Below, piece by piece: positions 12,651-20,724 of a stretch of 41,874 nucleotides of DNA. The position numbers and the translations under genes are program-made. The notes under the pieces were generated by a model. That model saw only the letters and a program-made list of their open reading frames with translations. It had not been told where the DNA came from and did no database searches. The DNA is from a virus. Every line of letters starts with the position of its first letter. Position 1 is the stretch's first letter. The stretch is from IMG/VR virus record IMGVR_UViG_3300049478_000027, positions 1 to 41,874 of that record. The stretch is one strand, 5' to 3'.

Positions 12651-15178
12651 GAGAGCCCGAGTTCCTCAAGGTTCCTTTCGGTGCGCTCCGGCCGTGGGAT
12701 AAAAACCCGCGCCTCGCGACGAAGGAGGACGTGGCGACGCTGGCTCGGCATATTTCCCGCGCCGGATTTATCCGCAACTTCGTGGTCTGGAGAGAAGACG
12801 GCGACGAGGAGGCTGGGCGCTTCACGATCGGCGGCGGGAATGTGCGTTATACCGCTTGCCGCGACGTGCTCCACGTGCCCTCGGATCGGGAGGTCTGGGT
12901 CGCCCTTTGTTTCCCTGAGAGCGAGGCCGAGAAGATCGAAATCTCGCTGCTCGATAACGTGCGCTCCGGCCGCTATGTCGATCAGGATCTCGCGGAGCTC
13001 GTGGCGCCCTACGCCGCGGAGATCGAGCTCTCGGACTACGGCGTGGATATTGCCGATCCCGTGAGGCTCTCCGATATCATGCAGTTCTTCGGCCCCGGCG
13101 GCGCCGATCCCTCCGCGATGGAGGTCGAGCCGATTAATCTGAGCGAAAAGTTCATCATGCCTCCTTTCTCCGTTCTCGACGCACGCCGCGGCTTCTGGCT
13201 CGAGCGGAAACGCCGCTGGATGGCGCTTGGGATCCGCTCGGAGCTCGGGAGAGGCGGAAATCTCCTCAATTTCTCGGATACGGTTCGTAGCGTGATGGCG
13301 AAAAAAGGCGCTATGTTTGAAGGAAATCAGGCGTTATTGTATCGAGAGAATATCCGAGGCAACAAAGAACCTCTTTTCATTAGATCCTCCCGCACAGTGC
13401 TCGCGTCTCAAGGCCGGAAAATGAAAGGAATCCTCGGGACAAGTCCTTCGGGAATGGTGCCCAATTATTACGCCCAGAAACGCGCTAAGGAGAAAGAGCT
13501 CGGGCGCCGTCTCTCTCCGGCCGAGTTCGAAACGAAATATCTTCGATTGCCAGAAAACGTCTCCTCGCTCTCTGGATCCGGCACATCCGTTTTCGATCCC
13601 GTTCTCTGCGAGCTCGTCTATCGGTGGTTCGCGCCCTCCTCCGGCTCCGTCCTCGATCCCTTCGCTGGCGGCTCCGTGCGCGGCCTCATCGCGGCGTTTT
13701 TGGGCTACCGATACACGGGGATCGAGCTCCGCGCCGAGCAGGTGGAGGCGAATCGAGTTCAGGCGTCAACCGTTCTATCGCGCCATGAGGCGCCACACGA
13801 GGCCGGCGTCGAAGGCGGGGACTTGGAGCCGACGCTCACGCCAATCGAGCGTGTCGGAGAGATGTGGCTCAAACGTGAGGATTCGTTCCGCTATGCCGGA
13901 GTCTGTGGCGGAAAGACGCGCGCGGCGCTCGCTCTGATCCGCTCTCGCGAGGCTGAGGCGCGCCGCGGGATCGTCACGGCCGGCTCTCGCTCTTCGCCGC
14001 AAGTGGCGACGGTGGCGGCGATCGGCCACCGCCTCGGCTTCCCAGTCCGCGCCCACGTTCCCTCTGGTCGCCTCTCGCTGGATCTCGAGCGAGCAAGAGA
14101 GGAGGGAGCAGAGATCGTGCAGCATCGCGCTGGACGCAACACTCTGATCAAGGCGCGCGCTCGCGAGGACGCGCTCAAGCATCAGCTCCTCGAGATCCCT
14201 TTCGGTATGGAGTGCGAGGAGGCCGTGGAGCTCACGGCCGCTCAAACGACGAATCTCCCATCTGAGGCAAAACGACTCGTCGTTCCCATCGGGTCAGGGC
14301 TCTCTCTCGCCGGCGTCCTCCGCGGCCTAGAGAGAGATAAAAATGAGATCTCCGTCGTCGGCGTCCGCGTCGGCGCCGATCCTCAAAGGATCCTAGATCG
14401 TTGGGCGCCAAAAGGATGGCGGAAACGCGTGAGAATCATCTCGGCTGGCGTTCCGTATGATGAGCACGTTGAGGCCGAGATCGGCGGGATCAGGCTCGAT
14501 CCCGTCTATGAAGCCAAATGCATGCGGTTTCTCCGCCCAGGAGATTGCCTCTGGATTGTAGGAATCCGTCGCTCCGCGCTAGAGGCTCCTCGAGCTCTGA
14601 GATTCCATCCTGAGCCGCGCTGGATCGTCGGTGACGCCTACGATGCGCCAGCGCTCGTTTCTGGGCCATTCGATCTCCTTTTCTCATGCCCGCCCTATTT
14701 CAACCTCGAGCACTACTCGGATCTCCCGGGGGAGCTCTCGGCGATTGCCTCCTACGAGGCCTTTCTGGTGCGATACGCTGAGATCATCGCACGCGCCGCC
14801 TCGCTCCTCTCCCCCGATCGTTTCGCCGTGTTCGTTGTCTCGGACGTCCGCGATCGCGCCTCGGGTTTCTATCACAATCTTGTGGCCGACACGATCTCTG
14901 CCTTTGAGCGCGCTGGCCTCCGCCTATATAACCACGCGATCCTCGTCCAGCCCGTCGGATCGCTCCCAATCCGCGTGATTAAGTGGTTCGAGAACAGTCG
15001 CAAACTTGGCAAGACTCATCAAAACGTATTGATCTTTTTCAAGGGCGATCCAGTCAAAATTCGGAAAATCTACGGCTCCGTCGAGATCACCCTCCCAGAC
15101 GAGGAGCCCGTGGATCTGGAGAAAGCACTTGGAGAGAGCGTTGAGTCAGAACCGCTCCCAGAGGCGTTAGATGAGTAA
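12647..15178 (+). CDS. ParB domain / DNA methyltransferase with inserted PLP-enzyme domain, 843 aa
   Basis: Three modules. Residues 5-110: a ParB-like domain starting FLKVPFGALRPWDKNPR. Residues about 320-365: methyltransferase motif I, LDPFAGGSVRG (D337), then GYRYTGIELRAEQVEAN. Residues about 395-645: an inserted fold-type-II PLP enzyme domain like tryptophan synthase beta or ACC deaminase, with TPIERVGEMWLKRED, the Schiff-base lysine K423 in GGKTRAA, and the phosphate loop PIGSGLSLAG (G549-G551). Residues 655-843: the rest of the methyltransferase with catalytic SCPPY (680-684) and KLGKTHQNVL. Conserved ParB residues start before any ATG/GTG/TTG; the only fitting initiator is CTG at 12647 behind GGAGG, overlapping the prior stop as CTGA. 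A GTG at 12731 would remove 28 conserved residues. Confidence 0.8.
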   Translation: MREPEFLKVPFGALRPWDKNPRLATKEDVATLARHISRAGFIRNFVVWREDGDEEAGRFTIGGGNVRYTACRDVLHVPSDREVWVALCFPESEAEKIEISLLDNVRSGRYVDQDLAELVAPYAAEIELSDYGVDIADPVRLSDIMQFFGPGGADPSAMEVEPINLSEKFIMPPFSVLDARRGFWLERKRRWMALGIRSELGRGGNLLNFSDTVRSVMAKKGAMFEGNQALLYRENIRGNKEPLFIRSSRTVLASQGRKMKGILGTSPSGMVPNYYAQKRAKEKELGRRLSPAEFETKYLRLPENVSSLSGSGTSVFDPVLCELVYRWFAPSSGSVLDPFAGGSVRGLIAAFLGYRYTGIELRAEQVEANRVQASTVLSRHEAPHEAGVEGGDLEPTLTPIERVGEMWLKREDSFRYAGVCGGKTRAALALIRSREAEARRGIVTAGSRSSPQVATVAAIGHRLGFPVRAHVPSGRLSLDLERAREEGAEIVQHRAGRNTLIKARAREDALKHQLLEIPFGMECEEAVELTAAQTTNLPSEAKRLVVPIGSGLSLAGVLRGLERDKNEISVVGVRVGADPQRILDRWAPKGWRKRVRIISAGVPYDEHVEAEIGGIRLDPVYEAKCMRFLRPGDCLWIVGIRRSALEAPRALRFHPEPRWIVGDAYDAPALVSGPFDLLFSCPPYFNLEHYSDLPGELSAIASYEAFLVRYAEIIARAASLLSPDRFAVFVVSDVRDRASGFYHNLVADTISAFERAGLRLYNHAILVQPVGSLPIRVIKWFENSRKLGKTHQNVLIFFKGDPVKIRKIYGSVEITLPDEEPVDLEKALGESVESEPLPEALDE

Positions 15179-15584
15179 ATCTCATGCTCGACCTGCTCCG
15201 AAAGGGAATCTTTATGCCTCGAAATATAAACCTGAATACGTACGCCAAGCCGAACGATTCGCTCAAGTGGGCCTCTCTCAAGGCGATATGGCCGCCCTCT
15301 GGGGCGTGGATCCAGATACGGTGACGAATTGGAAACAGACGTTCCCCGAGTTCTCGGAGGCGCTAAAAAGAGGCCAATCTGGGAGGAATCTATCGCTCTT
15401 ATCAGCGATGTATCACTCGGCGATCACGAAGAGGATGCCAGCGCTCATGATCTTTCTAGCTAAAAATTGGCTGGGGATGCGCGACGTCCAAGATATCGGG
15501 CTCGAGGGCTCGGCGCCTCTGAGGATCTCGATAGTTCCGGCCAAACCGAACGGCCGGCCAGAGGGAGCGAAGGAGAAGAAGTGA
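15171..15584 (+). CDS. terS: Terminase small subunit, 137 aa
   Basis: A DNA-binding helix-turn-helix (about 28-60: QVGLSQGDMAALWGVDPDTV then NWKQTFPEFSEAL) followed by helical oligomerisation region (about 65-110). This is the standard form of phage small terminase subunits, and the large subunit follows with a GTGA overlap. It would recognise the packaging site. It overlaps the methyltransferase fusion by eight bases, linking early and late regions with no gap. Confidence 0.8.
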   Translation: MSKSHARPAPKGNLYASKYKPEYVRQAERFAQVGLSQGDMAALWGVDPDTVTNWKQTFPEFSEALKRGQSGRNLSLLSAMYHSAITKRMPALMIFLAKNWLGMRDVQDIGLEGSAPLRISIVPAKPNGRPEGAKEKK

Positions 15585-16804
15585 GGTTGGAAGAGCGGAC
15601 GGAGGAATGGCCGGCAACACGCATTTTCTACGAGAATGCAGCGGCCAAGAAACCTCTCATCGTGAACATCGGCGGCGCCCGCTCCTCGAAGAGCTATTCG
15701 ATCGTGCAGCTCTTTATCACGAAGTTCTTTACGGAACGGAAAAAAACTTTCCTCACGACGCGGAAGACGCTACCGGCGCTTCGGCTCACGGCCTACAAAG
15801 TGGCCGTCGATCTCCTCCGCGAACGCGGACTCCTCAAATATCTCGACCATAACCGTTCAGAGAGAACGCTGAGAAATCCCTTTAACGGGAATTTCTGGGT
15901 CTTTCACTCGATCGACGATCCCGAGAAGATCAAATCGACGGAGTTTAATTATATCCACATGGAGGAGGCCAACGAGTTCTCCTATGATGATTTCATGATC
16001 CTCCGGCTCCGCCTCTCCGGCCCTCTGAGCTCGGGAGAGCGGAATCATCTCTATCTCTCGCTCAATCCCTCGGAGGAGCACGGGTGGATCCGGCTGAGAC
16101 TCCTTGAGAGTCCCGAGGCCGAGGTGATCCGATCGACGTATCTCGATAATCCCTTCCTGTCGGCCGAGTACGTACGCCAGATCGAGGCGCTCCGCGATCA
16201 GGACGAGAGCTATTGGAAGATTTACGGACTAGGGGAGTTCGCTCCCGTCCGTGAGCTAATCTTCGGTTCCCCGGAGATCGTTATCGAGATTCCAGAGAAG
16301 GGAGAGATCATCTACGGCCTCGATTTTGGTTATAATAATCCCTCCGTGCTGCTCGAGATCACGGTCGATGAGTGGTCGTTCTGGATGCGTGAGATCGTCC
16401 ATCGGAGCGGGCTCACGAACGGAGATCTCATCGGCCTTATGAATGAGGCGATCTCGCCTTTTGAGAAAAAGAGGCGCCCGGTCTATGCGGATCCCTCGGA
16501 GCCGGATCGGATCGAGGAGATCGCACGCGATGGATTTCTCGTCTACGGCGCCTCGAATGAGGTGCGGGCGGGGATCGTATTCCTTAAGCGCTTTCGGCGC
16601 TACTCGTTGGCCGAGAATGTGGCTACAAACCGTGAGTTCTCAAGTTATAAATGGCGGGTGGATCGGCTCGGCAACGTCACGGACGAACCGTTAAAATTCG
16701 ATGATCACGCGCCTTGTGCGGCTCGCTATGCGATTTATACGCATCTGGAGAGCCAGAGAGGTGAAGGGTATTTCTTTGCGCGCTCGAAGCACGATGTTTA
16801 CTGA
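15581..16804 (+). CDS. terL: Terminase large subunit, 407 aa
   Basis: GTG start at 15581 overlaps the small subunit stop; the longer frame upstream lies inside that gene. ATPase: Walker A-type GGARSSKSYSI (residues 31-41, K37), Walker B IHMEEAN (E128, E129), and coupling motif SLNP (160-163). Nuclease: D248 in YGLDFGYNNPS, D304 in VYADPSEPDRI, and D374/D375 in KFDDHAPCA. Order and length fit the PBSX/Terminase_3-like large subunits. It cuts and pumps DNA into the prohead through the portal encoded next. Confidence 0.9.
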   Translation: MRLEERTEEWPATRIFYENAAAKKPLIVNIGGARSSKSYSIVQLFITKFFTERKKTFLTTRKTLPALRLTAYKVAVDLLRERGLLKYLDHNRSERTLRNPFNGNFWVFHSIDDPEKIKSTEFNYIHMEEANEFSYDDFMILRLRLSGPLSSGERNHLYLSLNPSEEHGWIRLRLLESPEAEVIRSTYLDNPFLSAEYVRQIEALRDQDESYWKIYGLGEFAPVRELIFGSPEIVIEIPEKGEIIYGLDFGYNNPSVLLEITVDEWSFWMREIVHRSGLTNGDLIGLMNEAISPFEKKRRPVYADPSEPDRIEEIARDGFLVYGASNEVRAGIVFLKRFRRYSLAENVATNREFSSYKWRVDRLGNVTDEPLKFDDHAPCAARYAIYTHLESQRGEGYFFARSKHDVY

Positions 16805-16819
16805 GGAAGGAGGAAAGAG

Positions 16820-18220
16820 ATGGGCCTAGTTCAATATCTTCGCTCAATCCGCGAGGGCGCGGGGATCGCCGGGCAACTTGAGCAGAGAGAAAAAGAGATC
16901 CGCCGGCTCCTCGATGTGCAACTCTCCATGTCGAGGGATATCCTCTCGCTCTCTGAAGAAAGCAGAGTCTATCGAGGCAACACGTATCGCGACTACGCGG
17001 AGACTGTGCAGGAGATCGACAACAAATATAACGGCAAGGCCAACTGGGGCGTCTTCCTCACCGGGATCATCGTGGATCTCCGGGCTGTTTTCATCATGGG
17101 AGAGGGGATCAAGATCTACGCGCTGGAAGGGAAGGAGAAGGAGGCAAAGGCGGAGCTCGAATTCGCCAAATCGTTCCTCTCCTACAACGATCTCGACGCC
17201 GAGCTCGCTCAGGAGTGCGCCAAGGAGGCCGAGATTGAGGGAAAGATCCTCTTCAAACTCGCCTGGGAAAAGGACGATACGCAACTCTCGGCGCGCTATA
17301 TCTCGTGGCTCGAGAAGCGCTACAGGATTGAGACGCATCCACAGGATTATCTCTGGTACACGAAGGCGATCTGGACGCCCAAGGAGAAGCAGACGCCGGA
17401 GACGCTCGAGGAGCAGGAGTTCGTTTATAAAAAGTTCGGCGGGAGGCTCAACAATCCCGAATCGGCGATGCCTAAAGTAGGGCGCGTCCTCACTCAGGTG
17501 GAGAATCTCGATAAGGCGCTCAGAGATTTCCGCGAGATCAACCGCATCTTCGCCGCCCCGCTCTTTGTGGTGGAATTCCTGACAGTTGCGGCCGCGCGCC
17601 AAGGCCAAACGGATCTAGATTCGTTCAACTTCAAGATCAAAAAGGCACTCTCGACGACGGGGAAGGCATACTACGTGCAACCCGCCGCCCCGACGGCGCT
17701 CGTGGAGGAGATCGTGACGCTCACGAAAGTGATCTCGGGCGCCACGGGGATCCCGGTGCATTTCCTCGGCGCGCCGGATCTGCTATCGAATCGCGCGACG
17801 GCCTCGAACCTCATGGAGCTCATCGCCGCCGCCTCCTCGAAGGAGCGGAAAACGTGGGAGGGCGTCTATCGCGAGCTCCTCTCCAAAGCGATGCGGATCT
17901 ATAACGTGAAAATGGGCCTTGAGCAGAAACCATCGAAGAAACTTGATCCTCAGAAACTCGCCGTGGAGATCCCGCTGATTTCGCCCGAGACGTGGGCCGC
18001 CGTGGAAAAAGTGTTCGCGCCTCTCTCGATCTCCGGCAAGATCTCTGACGAGCTCCTGCTCTCGAAGATCCCGGGCGTCAACGTCACGGCCGAGATCGCG
18101 CGGAAGGAGGAGGAAAAGAAGGCCGAGCCCGCGCCGCTGGAGAAGGCGCCGCTCTTCCCGCCGCCGGCCGGGAAGGCTGGAGCCTCGCCGGCTGGAGAGG
18201 GCGTCGTGGAGGAGATTTGA
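16820..18220 (+). CDS. Portal protein (SPP1 gp6-like), 466 aa
   Basis: Position right after the large terminase and overall pattern identify it: an N-terminal helical region, KANWGVFLTGIIVDLRAVFIMGEG early, a stem/wing region, then KVISGATGIPVHFLGAPDLLSNRATASNLM, the usual conserved part of SPP1-like portals. The C-terminal 45 residues are a Pro/Ala/Lys-rich tail. Length is typical. The dodecameric ring at the capsid vertex is the expected role. Confidence 0.85.
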   Translation: MGLVQYLRSIREGAGIAGQLEQREKEIRRLLDVQLSMSRDILSLSEESRVYRGNTYRDYAETVQEIDNKYNGKANWGVFLTGIIVDLRAVFIMGEGIKIYALEGKEKEAKAELEFAKSFLSYNDLDAELAQECAKEAEIEGKILFKLAWEKDDTQLSARYISWLEKRYRIETHPQDYLWYTKAIWTPKEKQTPETLEEQEFVYKKFGGRLNNPESAMPKVGRVLTQVENLDKALRDFREINRIFAAPLFVVEFLTVAAARQGQTDLDSFNFKIKKALSTTGKAYYVQPAAPTALVEEIVTLTKVISGATGIPVHFLGAPDLLSNRATASNLMELIAAASSKERKTWEGVYRELLSKAMRIYNVKMGLEQKPSKKLDPQKLAVEIPLISPETWAAVEKVFAPLSISGKISDELLLSKIPGVNVTAEIARKEEEKKAEPAPLEKAPLFPPPAGKAGASPAGEGVVEEI

Positions 18221-18231
18221 AATAATCGTGC

Positions 18232-18260
18232 TTGACAAAGCGATTTATTTGACGGATATT
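18232..18260 (+). promoter_or_regulatory. Internal sigma-70-like promoter before the head genes
   Basis: TTGACA (18232-18237), a 17-base spacer, GATATT (18255-18260) in the only sizeable gap (18221-18276) of the packaging-head region. The -35 is perfect. It would give extra transcription of protease, scaffold and capsid genes. Confidence 0.5.
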
Positions 18261-18276
18261 CTCAAGGAGGGCCAAA

Positions 18277-18624
18277 ATGCCTTATCCGAATGAACACTCA
18301 TGTCGACTTCGTTCACCGGGCGATTTCCAGCCCGACTCCTTCCGGCGGATCTCGAGCGGGCGGCGCTCGATCATCGTTGGCCGGCTCAAGGGAGAGACAA
18401 CCACGACGGCTCAGGCCTACCGTTATCCTACGAGCGAGTACTCGGAGGCCGAGGCAAGGAAAGATTGCGAGGCCGCAAAGGGAAGTTTTGAGGCCGCCAA
18501 GAAGACGCAAGAAATGACGGAGAAGGAGCTACTCGATCCGCTCACGAATCCTTTTATCAAGACGGAAGGGAGCGAGCCAATCGAGGAAAAAGGAGCACCC
18601 GATGCGGATGATCATCATGAGTAG
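18277..18624 (+). CDS. Conserved head-module protein (MPYPNEH type), 115 aa
   Basis: Begins MPYPNEHSCRLRSPGDF, then a strand with IIVGRLKGETTTTAQAYRYP and ARKDCEAAKG. This N-terminal domain is a recurring small domain of phage head modules, sometimes fused to prohead protease or minor head proteins. Its exact role is not known to me. The last 40 residues are acidic and include LDPLTNPFIK, which resembles the end of the protease-scaffold protein (LDPKQNPFIPKS), so both may share a docking or processing tail. Start behind CAAGGAGGG. Confidence 0.7.
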   Translation: MPYPNEHSCRLRSPGDFQPDSFRRISSGRRSIIVGRLKGETTTTAQAYRYPTSEYSEAEARKDCEAAKGSFEAAKKTQEMTEKELLDPLTNPFIKTEGSEPIEEKGAPDADDHHE

Positions 18625-18889
18625 ATTGCCCGATCCTCTGGCTGTGGAGATACCCGAGTTGGCTCCGAAACTCAACAAGGAGGGCGAGCTCGATATCCCG
18701 TCGACGAAGAATCTTAAGCCGGAGGGGAGAACGCAGATCGCGCTTCCGCGGGCGAGGAAGAGAGCGGCTCAGAAGGTGTTCATCACGGCCGACACGGTGG
18801 AGGCTCTCGAGGTGAAGAAGCGCTCCGTGGCCGCTCTTGCCGTGGAGGCTGAGCGCAAGAAGGCCGGAGGGAAGAGAAAGCGTCCATGA
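18602..18889 (+). CDS. Hypothetical basic protein in head module, 95 aa
   Basis: ATG at 18602 behind AAAAAGGAG; later ATGs at 18608 and 18617 are also possible. A short N-terminal segment, then a Lys/Arg-rich helical part with KVFITADTVEALEVKKRSVA, ending KKAGGKRKRP. It could bind DNA or the portal; not recognised. Overlaps both neighbours. Confidence 0.6.
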   Translation: MRMIIMSRLPDPLAVEIPELAPKLNKEGELDIPSTKNLKPEGRTQIALPRARKRAAQKVFITADTVEALEVKKRSVAALAVEAERKKAGGKRKRP

Positions 18890-19059
18890 TGCTCTTTATG
18901 TTCGCTCTCCCAGGCGTCTATAACGGCCTGAATATCTTTGTCGTGCGGCGCGCTCGGAGCTCCGATGAGATCGTCGAACGGATCCTCTATCCGCGGCTGC
19001 CGACTCTCCCGAATTGTCGCTGCACGATCGTTGAGCCGAAAAAGGGGGACGAGAAATGA
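18886..19059 (+). CDS. Small protein ending like a minor head protein, 57 aa
   Basis: ATGA overlap at both ends. The middle is a hydrophobic/basic helix and the C-terminus reads LPTLPNCRCTIVEP, close to the H-P-N-C-R-C end of SPP1 gp7/Mu F-type minor head proteins. A full minor head protein with HPNCRH lies at 27791. This may be a shortened paralogue or a separate small protein that keeps that motif. Function unknown. Confidence 0.55.
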   Translation: MMLFMFALPGVYNGLNIFVVRRARSSDEIVERILYPRLPTLPNCRCTIVEPKKGDEK

Positions 19060-20228
19060 GATTCCTCGCTCAGATCCAGAACATGGCCGCGGCCGAGATC
19101 CTCTCGTTTATCCCACCCGAGGAATATAAGCGTATAAAGGCGGAGGATCCGGCTCCGATGTTCCGAGCTTATGTGATCGGCCACGAGGGTGTCTCAGAGG
19201 GCCGGCTCGTGGGCGGAGGCCGTTTGATAAAGCGCTGGTTCGCCTCCGCGATCAAGAAACTCTACGATCGGCTCCGCGCGGGGATCAAACTCTTCCTCGG
19301 CCACGCAGAGACGAACGAGCACGCTGGCCGCACGGAGATCGGCGAGATCGTCGGCCATGCGCTCAGGGACGTTGGGAATCGGCTCACGGCGATCGCCATC
19401 GCCTATATCAGACCTGAGTTTCGCTCGCTACCGCTCGACGTTGCCTCGATCGAGGCTGAGATCCGGCTCTCCGAGGGGAGGGATGGGATCTATGACGTCG
19501 ACGTAGGCGATATCACGGGGATTGCCCTCGGCAATTCCGCGTTCAATCAACCCGGCTTCGCCGGGGCGACGCTTCTCTCTCAGATCCAAGCGTTCGCCGC
19601 TGGCGATGCGCGTTTTACTCATGGAGGAGGTTCTACCATGGAGTTTTCGCTTGATGATATTCGGCGTGCCATCAAGGCGGAGAACCACAAGCCGTCTGAT
19701 CTCTTCGATCTGGAGGAGCTCACGGGAGATCCTATGGTGAAGGGATTTCTAGACGTGGCCAAAAAGAATCAATACGGGGCTGGCGCGGCCCATCTCCGAC
19801 GCACGGAGGAGGAGTTCGAGAAGCAGAAGAAGGAGTGGGAGACGAAGGAGAAGGGTTATCAAGAGCGCATCAAAAAATCTGAGGCTGTAATCGCCAAGGC
19901 GCGCATCCCCGAGTTGTTTGCCAAGGCCAAGATGGAGCGGAAGCTCGACGAGAAGCAGACAAAGTTCATCGAGCTCCGCCTCAAGCGCTTCACGCCCTCC
20001 GAGCCCGATAAGCTCGAGAAGGAGTTCTCCGCTCACCTCGACTCTGAGCTCGACGAGATGAAATCGCTCGCCGAGGCTCTGGGGATCAAGGCCGAGGGCG
20101 GGGACGGCGGCGACAAAGCGAAGGGCGAGGATAAGAAGGGCGGGGCGGAGCGAGGGAGCGATCGAAGCGGCTCGATCGAGGATAAATATCTCGATCCGAA
20201 GCAAAATCCTTTCATCCCGAAATCCTAA
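19056..20228 (+). CDS. Prohead protease-scaffold fusion, 390 aa
   Basis: Residues about 30-185 look like the phage prohead protease: a helix-strand region with LFLGHAETNEHAGRTEIGEI, then a conserved segment ending DITGIALGNSAFNQPGFAGA, which precedes the scaffold in many siphophages. Residues 195-320 are the scaffold: a charged coiled coil (EEEFEKQKKEWETKEKGYQE). The tail is Gly/Lys/Asp-rich and ends in NPFIPKS. The protease frees itself and removes scaffold during head maturation. A second, internal start gives scaffold alone (see 19638). The gene overlaps the previous stop by ATGA. Confidence 0.75.
   Translation: MRFLAQIQNMAAAEILSFIPPEEYKRIKAEDPAPMFRAYVIGHEGVSEGRLVGGGRLIKRWFASAIKKLYDRLRAGIKLFLGHAETNEHAGRTEIGEIVGHALRDVGNRLTAIAIAYIRPEFRSLPLDVASIEAEIRLSEGRDGIYDVDVGDITGIALGNSAFNQPGFAGATLLSQIQAFAAGDARFTHGGGSTMEFSLDDIRRAIKAENHKPSDLFDLEELTGDPMVKGFLDVAKKNQYGAGAAHLRRTEEEFEKQKKEWETKEKGYQERIKKSEAVIAKARIPELFAKAKMERKLDEKQTKFIELRLKRFTPSEPDKLEKEFSAHLDSELDEMKSLAEALGIKAEGGDGGDKAKGEDKKGGAERGSDRSGSIEDKYLDPKQNPFIPKS
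19623..19630 (+). promoter_or_regulatory. Internal Shine-Dalgarno for a separate scaffold protein
   Basis: GGAGGAGG (19623-19630) sits seven bases upstream of an in-frame ATG (19638) within the protease-scaffold gene, much stronger than chance codon choice requires. It would make scaffold without protease, as lambda Nu3 does within C. Confidence 0.65.
19638..20228 (+). CDS. Nested scaffold protein (internal start), 196 aa
   Basis: Product begins MEFSLDDIRRAIKAENHKPS and contains only the scaffold part: an N-terminal helical segment, a long charged coiled coil (about 55-105), and a flexible acidic/Gly-rich tail. It uses the same frame and stop as the full fusion. The upstream GGAGGAGG decides this start. 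Excess scaffold over protease is what assembly needs, so an independent start makes sense. Lambda Nu3 is the known precedent; here it is inferred from sequence. Confidence 0.6.
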   Translation: MEFSLDDIRRAIKAENHKPSDLFDLEELTGDPMVKGFLDVAKKNQYGAGAAHLRRTEEEFEKQKKEWETKEKGYQERIKKSEAVIAKARIPELFAKAKMERKLDEKQTKFIELRLKRFTPSEPDKLEKEFSAHLDSELDEMKSLAEALGIKAEGGDGGDKAKGEDKKGGAERGSDRSGSIEDKYLDPKQNPFIPKS

Positions 20229-20277
20229 GAGCGATCGCCAGCGATAGGGACGGAAATTTCTAACAGGAGAACTCTAA

Positions 20278-20715
20278 ATGCCTCAGTTCCTAAGAACCGC
20301 GACGCCTCCCGCGGATTGGCGTTCGTTTCGGTTCATCTGCACAGATAGCGCCGGCCTCGAGAACGGCACGCTCGCTCTGATCCAGGAGACGGTGGGCGTG
20401 ATCTTCGTCGGGGAGCCGGTGCTCGACAACCAAGGGTGCCGAGTCTATGATATCGGCGAGGATCTCGTTGAGTTCGGCGAGGAGGGCGTGCTGATCTATC
20501 ACGCGGAAAAGATCATCGTGCCCAAGATCGACGGCTCAGGAGAGGCCGCGCTCCCGGGCGATAAGGCCTACTGGAGCGGGGTCAACGGGACAGGCGTCTC
20601 CCCAAACTATACGTCGGGCTGGTACTGGATCGGGATCTTCACCGAGCCGGCGGCCGCCGACGATACGGAGGCGGAGATCGACCTTCTGGGCAACAAGGCC
20701 ACGCTGCTCGAGTAG
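20278..20715 (+). CDS. Capsid decoration protein (DUF2190-like candidate), 145 aa
   Basis: A beta-rich protein directly upstream of the major capsid gene. The segment GTLALIQETVGVIFVGEPV, then VLIYHAEKIIVPK and GDKAYWSGVNGTG fits the head decoration/stabilisation proteins of the DUF2190 group, which carry an A-P/E-A-G-D-x-V-Y/W element. Its position before the capsid gene matches. A 49-base leader with AAATTTCTAAC and AGGAG precedes it. Confidence 0.7.
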   Translation: MPQFLRTATPPADWRSFRFICTDSAGLENGTLALIQETVGVIFVGEPVLDNQGCRVYDIGEDLVEFGEEGVLIYHAEKIIVPKIDGSGEAALPGDKAYWSGVNGTGVSPNYTSGWYWIGIFTEPAAADDTEAEIDLLGNKATLLE

Positions 20716-20724
20716 GAGAAGAAG

